The notes beneath the pieces were generated by a model. That model searched no databases and had not been told where the DNA came from. It worked only from the letters and a program-made list of their open reading frames with translations. A program made the position numbers and the translations under genes. Positions 1 through 3,503 of a stretch of DNA of 6,643 bases are shown piece by piece. The stretch is taken from assembly GCA_934718145.1 (NCBI GenBank), contig CAKUZC010000062.1, forward strand, positions 1 through 6,643, read 5' to 3'. Source of the DNA: an uncultured Eubacteriales bacterium. Lineage in GTDB: Bacteria > Bacillota > Clostridia > Oscillospirales > Acutalibacteraceae. Numbering within the stretch: the stretch's first letter is position 1; each line of letters opens with the position of its first letter.

Positions 1-94
1 TAAAATACATTGCTTTAATAAAAATCAATTTTAAAGAATAATTCTTCGCAACATCGAATATTTTCCCGTAATTTTTTACAGCTTCATTTTTCAA
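1..94 (-). CDS. 5' end of an unidentified protein gene, cut by the left edge
   Basis: A reading frame opens on the minus strand with a TTG codon (complement of 92-94) and runs 31 codons to the left edge without a stop. The start is chosen because a good ribosome binding site, GAGGTGG (complement of 100-106), lies 5 bases upstream. The nearby ATG in another frame stops after three codons. The visible residues begin (M)KNEAVKNYGKIFDVAKN and continue with a short hydrophobic stretch (LKLIFIKAMYF). No domain can be recognised from so little sequence. It could be a small peptide or the start of a larger protein. The coding call rests on the ribosome binding site and open frame only. Confidence 0.5.
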   Translation of the reverse strand, partial: MKNEAVKNYGKIFDVAKNYSLKLIFIKAMYF

Positions 95-165
95 TTTTTC
101 CACCTCAAAATAATTTAAATTTTAATCAAAGAAACAAGTTTATACCTACTTCTCAATACTTAAAT

Positions 166-196
166 TATATAAATGTTATATGAAATATACTGTCAA
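166..196 (-). promoter_or_regulatory. Possible promoter for the left-edge gene
   Basis: On the minus strand a perfect -35 hexamer TTGACA occurs at 196-191. The best -10 candidates are TATATA at 171-166 (19-base spacer) and TATAAT at 169-164 (21-base spacer). Both spacers are longer than the usual 17, so this is only a candidate. It lies about 70 bases upstream of the TTG start at 94. The rest of 95-317 is very AT-rich, and I see no gene or clear terminator in it. Confidence 0.35.
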
Positions 197-317
197 ATCA
201 CGCTGGAATAATATTGATATTTTAGAATTATTTTATTGTTTAATCACTTATATTGAAGATTATTGAAAAATAAAAACTTATAACAGTAATATTTTGTTGT
301 ATTTTGGACTAATTTTT

Positions 318-617
318 CTAAAAATAGTAATTCATTGTCTTTTCTATGCGCATCCGTGCTCTTTTTAGATGCCTTGAAACAGAAGATATTCCGATTCCCA
401 TCTCACAAGCTATATCTTTCATTTTTTTACGCTCTCCATAGTAAAGCCAAATACATTTTTGCTGTTTAGGTGTAAGTTCACCTACTATTATTTTTTTCAG
501 CGAATATATCATTTTTTTATGGTTGGTATCTTCTCTTTCATTATTTTTACTCCGATAATTTGAGAAACTAACTAAAGATTCTGTAAATCCATCTAAAATT
601 AAGGGACGATTACTCAT
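318..617 (-). CDS. Small sigma-70 region 4-like DNA-binding protein
   Basis: This 99-aa protein consists mainly of a sigma-70 region 4-type helix-turn-helix. Residues 48-95 begin LTPKQQKCIWLYY, continue through the recognition helix around IGISSVSRHLKRA, and end in a basic helix. Region 4 normally contacts the promoter -35 element. The protein lacks a recognisable region 2, so it cannot be a complete sigma factor by itself. The N-terminal 45 residues are polar and unassigned. The ATG at 617 is supported by GAGGTGAC, which lies inside the last codons of the upstream 71-aa gene. The two genes overlap by 8 bases (ATGAGTAA), so translation is probably coupled. It may be a regulator of the accessory-element type, or half of a split sigma factor. 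Family assignment is fairly secure; the target genes are unknown. Confidence 0.8.
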   Translation of the reverse strand: MSNRPLILDGFTESLVSFSNYRSKNNEREDTNHKKMIYSLKKIIVGELTPKQQKCIWLYYGERKKMKDIACEMGIGISSVSRHLKRARMRIEKTMNYYF

Positions 618-825
618 TTTTTGTCACCTCACGTCTCCTCTGCAAATATTTCCCGATATGAACCAAATCTAAATACATTTCATACAAAACTGTAATACGA
701 TAATGCAATTCGTCAAAGTTTGAATCTTCGCTTTTCAACACATATTGTGTTTTAAGTAACTTGATGTGTTTCTTTAAGTTTTCCGCTTCCTCCAAATATT
801 TCTGAGACAAAATTTTATAGTACAC
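610..825 (-). CDS. Hypothetical 71-aa helical protein, partner of the sigma-like gene
   Basis: I do not recognise this 71-aa protein. It is rich in Leu, Lys, Glu and Tyr and looks almost entirely alpha-helical. Two amphipathic stretches (about residues 8-28 and 38-66) flank a short polar segment (about 30-37), and a coiled coil is plausible. There is no signal peptide or membrane segment. The start is a GTG (complement of 823-825), chosen because AAAGGAG lies 7 bases upstream. The last codons contain the ribosome binding site of the sigma-like gene, and the two reading frames overlap, so they form a bicistronic unit. The context suggests it works with the region 4 protein, for example as a regulator or missing sigma part. 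It shows no obvious region 2 motif, so that role is speculative. Confidence 0.7.
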   Translation of the reverse strand: MYYKILSQKYLEEAENLKKHIKLLKTQYVLKSEDSNFDELHYRITVLYEMYLDLVHIGKYLQRRREVTKNE

Positions 826-839
826 AGCAATTCTCCTTT

Positions 840-852
840 ACACGTTTCGTGT
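840..852. promoter_or_regulatory. Operator-like palindrome, site 1
   Basis: The sequence ACACGTTTCGTGT is a near-perfect 13-bp dyad (ACACG and CGTGT around TTT), extended by one more base pair on each side. It sits directly upstream of the ribosome binding site of the 71-aa gene. A TATACT -10-like hexamer at 863-858 on the minus strand would place a transcription start within it, although no good -35 accompanies that hexamer. The reverse complement matches site 2 (1039-1051) at 12 of 13 positions. Binding by the nearby XRE protein is inferred. In minus-strand RNA it could also form a 6-bp hairpin next to the ribosome binding site. Confidence 0.6.
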
Positions 853-933
853 AGTTAAGTATAAAAAATAAAAAGCTTCCGTTATACCTTAATTTTTGCC
901 TGTTTAACTTTTCCTTTTTCGACTTCAATATTT

Positions 934-962
934 ATGGTAGCATGTGTATATTTACGAGTCAA
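934..962 (-). promoter_or_regulatory. Promoter for the 71-aa and sigma-like genes
   Basis: On the minus strand, TTGACT (962-957) is followed after exactly 17 bases by TACCAT (939-934). A TG lies one base before the -10, giving an extended -10 element. Transcription would start near 927 and leave a leader of about 100 bases that includes operator site 1. The -10 matches only 4 of 6 consensus bases, so strength is uncertain. Confidence 0.5.
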
Positions 963-1034
963 CCATAATTTAATTTTTAACATCATCTTACAAAAAATGT
1001 AACATTTTCAAAAAATAGGTCACTTACACATTTA

Positions 1035-1063
1035 TTGCACACTAAACGTGTGAGTGATATAAT
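1035..1063 (+). promoter_or_regulatory. Promoter reading toward the XRE repressor gene
   Basis: TTGCAC (1035-1040) and a perfect TATAAT (1058-1063) are separated by 17 bases. TGA before the -10 makes it an extended -10 promoter, which compensates for the poor -35. Operator site 2 occupies the end of the -35 and most of the spacer, so a bound repressor would block RNA polymerase. The start point would be near 1070. Confidence 0.6.
1039..1051. promoter_or_regulatory. Operator-like palindrome, site 2
   Basis: ACACTAAACGTGT is the inverse-orientation counterpart of site 1 and differs at one central position. Its arms extend to CACAC and GTGTG around TAAAC. It lies between the -35 and -10 of the promoter for the XRE gene, the usual place for an autoregulatory operator. 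A flanking imperfect dyad (1020-1029 and 1048-1057) partly overlaps it and may be a second binding arrangement. Confidence 0.6.
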
Positions 1064-1217
1064 AATTATACAATTTAAAATTTTTCGACAAAGTTTTATT
1101 AACTTTTACTTTCAAAAAAATATATCATATTGTGTAAATATTTATTTTAATTTTTAATCTAAATATTTTATAAAATCCCGTATTAGTTCCGCCATCATCC
1201 TGTTTATACTTTTTTTC

Positions 1218-1227
1218 AGGGAGTGAT
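1218..1227 (+). promoter_or_regulatory. Ribosome binding site that questions the repressor start codon
   Basis: AGGGAGTGAT closely resembles the ideal AGGAGGTGAT. It lies 21 bases from the TTG at 1245, which is too far, but 9 bases from an in-frame ATT at 1233. It overlaps an 8-bp palindrome, GTGATCAC (1223-1230). No ATG or GTG in the repressor frame lies between the in-frame stop at 1224-1226 and the TTG. Confidence 0.5.
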
Positions 1228-1244
1228 CACCCATTAAAAACAAC

Positions 1245-1625
1245 TTGGGAAACAAATTAAAACACTTAAGACTTAAAGCAGGTCTTACACAAGCACAGTT
1301 GGCACGTAAACTGGGAATTTCGGCTTCTACTGTCGGAATGTACGAACAAGGTCGTCGTGAACCTGACAATTTTACTTTGGCTAAAATCTGCCGAACTCTT
1401 GATGCCAGCGGAGACTATATTCTAAATCTCGATGAAAAAAATCAGATAAATCCCGAAAAATCCGAAATATACAGCATTATATCGGATTTTATAAGCACGT
1501 TGGAAAATCAAGAAGGTCTCATGTTTAACGGAGAACCAATAAATAACAGAGAAAAAAGAAAAATAGCTTCTGCTCTGAAAGTAGCTACGGCAGTTACCCT
1601 ATCCGATATCAACCTAAAAATATAA
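1245..1625 (+). CDS. XRE-family transcriptional repressor
   Basis: This 126-aa DNA-binding protein has an N-terminal XRE (lambda Cro/CI type) helix-turn-helix. Residues 3-60 hold the domain, with the helix-turn-helix core near residues 15-36 (TQAQLARKLG, then STVGMYEQGRREP). A linker follows at about 61-72, and the C-terminal part (73-126) contains NQEGLMFNGEPI, a pattern seen in phage-like repressors of Firmicutes that probably serves in dimerisation. No peptidase (LexA-type) domain is present. With TTG as start, the protein begins directly at the domain. The ribosome binding site fits an ATT start four codons upstream better, at 1233. It is divergent from the sigma-like pair and is likely autoregulated through the 13-bp palindromes. 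Family assignment is strong; its operator is inferred. Confidence 0.9.
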   Translation: MGNKLKHLRLKAGLTQAQLARKLGISASTVGMYEQGRREPDNFTLAKICRTLDASGDYILNLDEKNQINPEKSEIYSIISDFISTLENQEGLMFNGEPINNREKRKIASALKVATAVTLSDINLKI

Positions 1626-1644
1626 ATACCGTGCAATCACTTTA

Positions 1645-1673
1645 ATAACACTTTTTAATATGGTGAGTATAAT
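1645..1673 (+). promoter_or_regulatory. Possible promoter for the small membrane protein and spoVM
   Basis: ATAACA (1645-1650) and a perfect TATAAT (1668-1673) are separated by 17 bases, about 83 bases before the 47-aa gene. The -35 matches 4 of 6 bases. In AT-rich DNA this may be chance, but it is the best match in the gap after the repressor gene. Confidence 0.4.
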
Positions 1674-1755
1674 ATTAAAAAAGAGAATTTTAAAATGTTA
1701 AGTTTCAGTCGTATTATGCTCGCATATTTATTTTCAAGTGACGGCGGTGAAGTTC

Positions 1756-1899
1756 ATGTGCGGTTACAAACAGCAAGGCATTCTCGCCCTTGTTTTTGGG
1801 CTGGGGCTTACACTTTCATTCTTATTTCCTGAATCTATAATCATTATTATCATATCAATTATGCTTGTAATAGTATCGATATCACTCATAAAATGTTGA
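1756..1899 (+). CDS. Small membrane protein upstream of spoVM
   Basis: This 47-aa reading frame starts at ATG with the ribosome binding site GGCGGTGA (1743-1750) 5 bases upstream, and ends with TGA. The first eight residues (MCGYKQQG) are polar. They are followed by two hydrophobic segments, about residues 9-24 and 27-45, with a Pro-Glu-Ser turn at 25-27, so a hairpin-like membrane protein is expected. Cysteines sit at position 2 and at the C-terminus (47). I do not recognise a named family. It lies 25 bases upstream of spoVM on the same strand and is probably co-transcribed, which suggests, without proof, a sporulation or envelope role. The good ribosome binding site and the clean hydrophobic pattern argue that it is real. 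Confidence 0.65.
   Translation: MCGYKQQGILALVFGLGLTLSFLFPESIIIIIISIMLVIVSISLIKC
1868..1894 (+). promoter_or_regulatory. Candidate sigma-E-type promoter for spoVM
   Basis: CATAAAAT (1887-1894) matches 7 of 8 positions of the mother-cell sigma-E -10 consensus CATACAAT. TAATAGT (1868-1874) resembles the sigma-E -35 element, but the 12-base spacer is slightly short. Transcription would start around 1901, just before the spoVM ribosome binding site. spoVM of Bacillus subtilis is controlled by sigma-E, so the position is sensible, but the sequence match alone is weak. Confidence 0.3.
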
Positions 1900-1924
1900 T
1901 TCTGGTATATAGGGGGGTTAACAA

Positions 1925-2008
1925 ATGAAAGTTGTTGTAATAAAAAGTCCCGGTATCTTAGGATTTATTTTAAGAAAAATATTTGGAATAAAAAAAGATA
2001 AGGCCTAA
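1925..2008 (+). CDS. spoVM: Stage V sporulation protein M (SpoVM)
   Basis: This 27-aa peptide aligns without gaps to Bacillus subtilis SpoVM (26 aa). It shares Met1, Lys2, Ile6, Lys7, Pro9, Leu12, Gly13, Ile15, Arg17 and Gly21. In that species SpoVM is an amphipathic helix that binds the convex outer forespore membrane in the mother cell and recruits the coat ATPase SpoIVA. Pro9, which is important for its localisation there, is kept here. The C-terminal part is lysine-rich (IKKDKA). A strong ribosome binding site, AGGGGGG (1911-1917), lies 7 bases before the ATG. The gene is too short for most gene callers. It follows the 47-aa membrane protein gene on the same strand and is followed by a hairpin. 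I recalled the family sequence from memory, but the number of matched positions makes the call strong. Confidence 0.88.
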   Translation: MKVVVIKSPGILGFILRKIFGIKKDKA

Positions 2009-2012
2009 AATT

Positions 2013-2058
2013 AAAAAAAAACAACCGCAGCAGGTGCAAATCAAATTTGTATCTGCTG
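2013..2058. terminator. Hairpin terminator between spoVM and the convergent RHH gene
   Basis: A 14-bp stem (2028-2041 with 2045-2058, arms beginning CAGCAG and ending CTGCTG) closes a 3-base loop. Nine A residues at 2013-2021 become a U-run on the minus strand after a short spacer, so it can end transcripts of the RHH gene. Two pairs are G-U in plus-strand RNA but mismatched in minus-strand RNA, so the stem itself is better for spoVM, which lacks a U-run (TAATTT follows). It may act in both directions. Confidence 0.6.
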
Positions 2059-2080
2059 TAATTTACGCAACTAACCTAGG

Positions 2081-2100
2081 CCTAATCCATTTGAATTAGG
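2081..2100. repeat. Short inverted repeat after the RHH gene
   Basis: CCTAAT (2081-2086) and ATTAGG (2095-2100) form a 6-bp stem with an 8-base loop. It lies 4 bases beyond the stop codon of the minus-strand RHH gene, between that gene and the larger hairpin. There is no U-run next to it. It may add to termination or protect the mRNA 3' end. Confidence 0.35.
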
Positions 2101-2104
2101 GTCT

Positions 2105-2311
2105 CTATTTAGAGTTGCCACTCTCTTCGATTTTACAGTTGTCCAAAGCAAAACGGAGCATCATACCTATCAGTTCATTTCGGCTTCTTCCCGTATTAAA
2201 AGACATCTGGTCCAATTGTTCCACCATATCATTTTTTAGCCTAACTGAAAAGGTCTTATATCCGTCTTCGCCTTTGGGGTGTTTAATATTAATTAAAAGT
2301 TTATTCGACAT
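2105..2311 (-). CDS. Ribbon-helix-helix (CopG/Arc-type) DNA-binding protein
   Basis: This 68-aa protein has a ribbon-helix-helix fold. A DNA-contacting beta strand (TFSVRL, residues 20-25) is followed by helix A (about 27-39), the turn TGRSRNE (40-46) and helix B (about 44-57). Proteins of this fold dimerise and insert the paired strands into the major groove. The N-terminal LLINIKHPKGEDGY and the C-terminal acidic tail fit a widespread small clostridial regulator rather than a plasmid copy-control protein. The ATG at 2311 is supported by AAAGGAG upstream. No antitoxin-type partner gene is adjacent. It converges with spoVM and diverges from the peptide genes, so it may regulate the peptide promoter, itself or distant genes. 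The fold is confident; the target is unknown. Confidence 0.85.
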   Translation of the reverse strand: MSNKLLINIKHPKGEDGYKTFSVRLKNDMVEQLDQMSFNTGRSRNELIGMMLRFALDNCKIEESGNSK

Positions 2312-2329
2312 AACTTTCTCCTTTAACCA

Positions 2330-2415
2330 ATATGTTACACTTTAACCAAATATTGTTATATGTTAAGGTTTATAACATGCTATCTAACTACACATAATGA
2401 AGTTTTCTAACATAT
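2330..2415. promoter_or_regulatory. Cluster of repeated ATATGTTA motifs upstream of the RHH gene
   Basis: ATATGTTA occurs at 2330-2337 and 2358-2365, and its complement TAACATAT at 2408-2415. A 7-bp inverted repeat, TGTTATA (2354-2360) and TATAACA (2371-2377), lies among them. CTTTAACCAA is also repeated at 2321-2330 and 2340-2349. RHH proteins often bind arrays of short repeats, so this could be the operator of the adjacent regulator. The DNA is very AT-rich, so chance is possible. No clear promoter for the RHH gene was found here. Confidence 0.35.
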
Positions 2416-2505
2416 TTTATTGGCATAATATTATATAAAATTTCAAAATTTACTGGTTGAATAATTTTTTAAAAAGACAAAATAAACAGCTTTTTGATTT
2501 TTTAA

Positions 2506-2534
2506 TTGACATTTATAAAATAATATTGTAGAAT
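2506..2534 (+). promoter_or_regulatory. Strong sigma-A-type promoter for the Nif11-like peptide genes
   Basis: A perfect TTGACA (2506-2511) is separated by exactly 17 bases from TAGAAT (2529-2534, 5 of 6 consensus bases). This is the best promoter in the window. It lies about 36 bases before the first start codon and probably transcribes both peptide gene copies. A TATAAT at 2967-2972 before the second copy lacks a good -35. Confidence 0.75.
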
Positions 2535-2547
2535 TGTTACAAATTTG

Positions 2548-2809
2548 AAAATGGAAGGGGAAATCTCAAATGGATGAGGTAGAAATAGTAGAATTTTTAG
2601 ATAATCCACGAAAATGGAATCGACATCTCTTTAAATAAAGCATCGGATATAATAAAAATATTTAAAATGAATAAAGAAAAAAACGGTAAAATTTCAGAAG
2701 AAGATCTAGAAGAAGTCACAGGAGGACTTTCTCTTGCTAAAGCTGTGGTCGGTGCGATGCTCGGGACTACTGCTATAGTAGGAGGAAAAATAGTGTATGA
2801 AATGGCTAA
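2548..2809 (+). repeat. Tandem gene duplication, copy 1
   Basis: This block repeats as copy 2 at 2980-3303. The match begins in the leader (ATGGAAGGGGAA before the start codon, one difference over about 25 bases) and runs through the leader-peptide coding region into the core. Relative to copy 2 it lacks 59 bases after 2609, plus 3 bases in the core region. Similarity fades beyond 2809. Confidence 0.8.
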
Positions 2810-2939
2810 TGAAAAACCTAAAAACAATTTAAAATCCCTGTACAATGGTAATCCGAGCGGAATAGTTTAAAAAGATGTCTCAGACCCTAAGTTGGCCACA
2901 GAACTAATGGTTAGGTATATTAAAGACATAAATAGATAA
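2570..2939 (+). pseudogene. Broken Nif11-like leader peptide gene, copy 1
   Basis: The original ATG (2570) keeps its AGGGGAAA ribosome binding site region, but the frame stops at 2636-2638 after 22 codons. Compared with the intact copy, 59 bases are missing exactly between two TCCAC repeats, which shifts the frame. From 2610 the sequence continues in another frame as ENGIDISLNKASD, then the Gly-Gly end of the leader (EEDLEEVTGG) and a Gly-rich hydrophobic core (SLAKAVVGAMLGTTAIVGG) to a stop at 2868-2870. An ATG at 2667 could give a 67-aa product but has no ribosome binding site. Coding-like sequence continues in the same frame past this stop to 2937-2939. A functional peptide is unlikely, though a 22-aa fragment may still be made. 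Confidence 0.8.
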
Positions 2940-2979
2940 AATAGGTTTAAAATGATGTTCTAAAATTATAATAATGTTA

Positions 2980-3303
2980 AAAATGGAAGGGGAAGTCTCA
3001 AATGAATAAAGAAGAAATAGTAGAATTTTTAGATAATCCACAAACAATGGATCATTTAAAAAAACTTGGAACTGAAGAGGAAATGGTTTCGTACCTCCAC
3101 GAAAACGGAATAGACATATCCGTGGAAAAGGCATCAGAATTAATAAAAATATTTAGACTGTATAAAGAAAAAAACGGTGAAATTTCAGAAGAAGATCTTG
3201 AAGGAATCACAGGAGGACGTTCCATTGCTAAAATTACAACAGGTGTAATTCTCGGAACCATTGCTTTAACAGCAGGAGGAAAATTCGTGTATGATGTTGC
3301 TAA
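2980..3303 (+). repeat. Tandem gene duplication, copy 2
   Basis: This is the intact counterpart of 2548-2809. Offsets to the start codon and from there to the first TCCAC are identical in both copies, as is the distance from the second TCCAC to the Gly-Gly codons. The only large difference before the core is therefore the 59-base segment 3042-3100, together with one repeat unit boundary. Confidence 0.8.
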
Positions 3304-3472
3304 GGAATACGACAAAGAATCCGGCGGAAAACTCACAGCAACTTTAGACAATGCTAAATTAGCCGTCGAAAATACCGTAGATCATGTTAAATACATCGGT
3401 AAAGAAATCAAGCCGAGAGCTGAATCTGCTTACAAAGACATAGTAAAAAAGACTGCAAAAGCTCTCAAATAA
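3002..3472 (+). CDS. Nif11-like leader peptide precursor with a long helical core
   Basis: This 156-aa precursor has a Nif11-like leader (residues 1-72: EEIVEFLDNP, then EEMVSYLHENGIDISVEKA, ending EEDLEGITGG). The double glycine at 71-72 is the expected cleavage site. Such leaders normally direct peptides to modification enzymes and to Gly-Gly-cleaving exporters. The predicted core (73-156) is long. It has a Gly-rich hydrophobic segment (about 76-99) and then a charged, Lys-rich tail (100-156) with an apolipoprotein-like helical look. It has no Cys or Trp, so lanthionine or thioether chemistry is unlikely. A good ribosome binding site precedes the ATG, and a hairpin follows the stop by 7 bases. 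It is probably co-transcribed with the broken copy. A bacteriocin, a membrane-active peptide or a cell-surface peptide are all possible. The leader call is good; the function is open. Confidence 0.8.
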   Translation: MNKEEIVEFLDNPQTMDHLKKLGTEEEMVSYLHENGIDISVEKASELIKIFRLYKEKNGEISEEDLEGITGGRSIAKITTGVILGTIALTAGGKFVYDVAKEYDKESGGKLTATLDNAKLAVENTVDHVKYIGKEIKPRAESAYKDIVKKTAKALK

Positions 3473-3479
3473 CAATCCG

Positions 3480-3498
3480 GCCGCCATTTAATGGCGGC
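3480..3498. terminator. Bidirectional hairpin between the peptide gene and the exporter operon
   Basis: GCCGCCAT (3480-3487) pairs perfectly with ATGGCGGC (3491-3498) around a 3-base loop, a very GC-rich stem in an AT-rich region. It lies 7 bases after the peptide stop and 5 bases after the exporter stop, so it serves both convergent units. A long U-run is missing on both sides, so termination may be incomplete. Confidence 0.7.
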
Positions 3499-3503
3499 TT
3501 AAT

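Larger units (their letters stand above)
826..1244. other. Divergent control region between the sigma-like pair and the XRE repressor
   Basis: This 419-bp AT-rich stretch has no convincing gene on either strand. It holds promoters in both directions, two copies of a 13-bp palindrome and a further imperfect dyad (TCACTTACAC at 1020-1029 against GTGTGAGTGA at 1048-1057, 9 of 10 complementary). The part from about 1070 to 1215 would be a long leader of the repressor mRNA. Nothing recognisable as a riboswitch was seen there. A second weak plus-strand promoter, TTTACT-N17-TATTGT at 1105-1133, is possible. Confidence 0.6.

Noticed and set aside
1..94. AgrD-type autoinducing peptide at the left edge
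   Set aside because: The N-terminal part looks superficially similar (short, Lys-rich, then hydrophobic), but no Cys-containing ring region is visible before the edge, so the claim cannot be supported.
1154..1369. 71-aa minus-strand reading frame overlapping the XRE gene start
   Set aside because: It lies antisense to the clear helix-turn-helix coding region, and its sequence has no recognisable features.
318..1625. Integrated phage or conjugative element
   Set aside because: The repressor, palindromes and sigma-like gene are reminiscent of one, but no integrase, relaxase, structural gene or attachment-site repeat is present in the window.
1695..1832. 45-aa plus-strand frame overlapping the small membrane protein
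   Set aside because: It has a poor ribosome binding site and no hydrophobic or domain pattern. The overlapping frame from 1756 has both a ribosome binding site and a clear membrane pattern.
2115..2345. Plus-strand frame across the RHH gene
   Set aside because: It is a shadow of the well-supported ribbon-helix-helix gene on the other strand.
2570..2870. Programmed +1 frameshift joining the two halves of the first peptide copy
   Set aside because: The joined product would lack about 20 residues of the leader, no known shift signal is seen in the overlap (2601-2638), and the exact TCCAC deletion junction explains the shift better.
2667..2870. Independent 67-aa gene starting at the internal ATG
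   Set aside because: There is no ribosome binding site before 2667, and the sequence aligns from upstream with the middle of the intact leader peptide.
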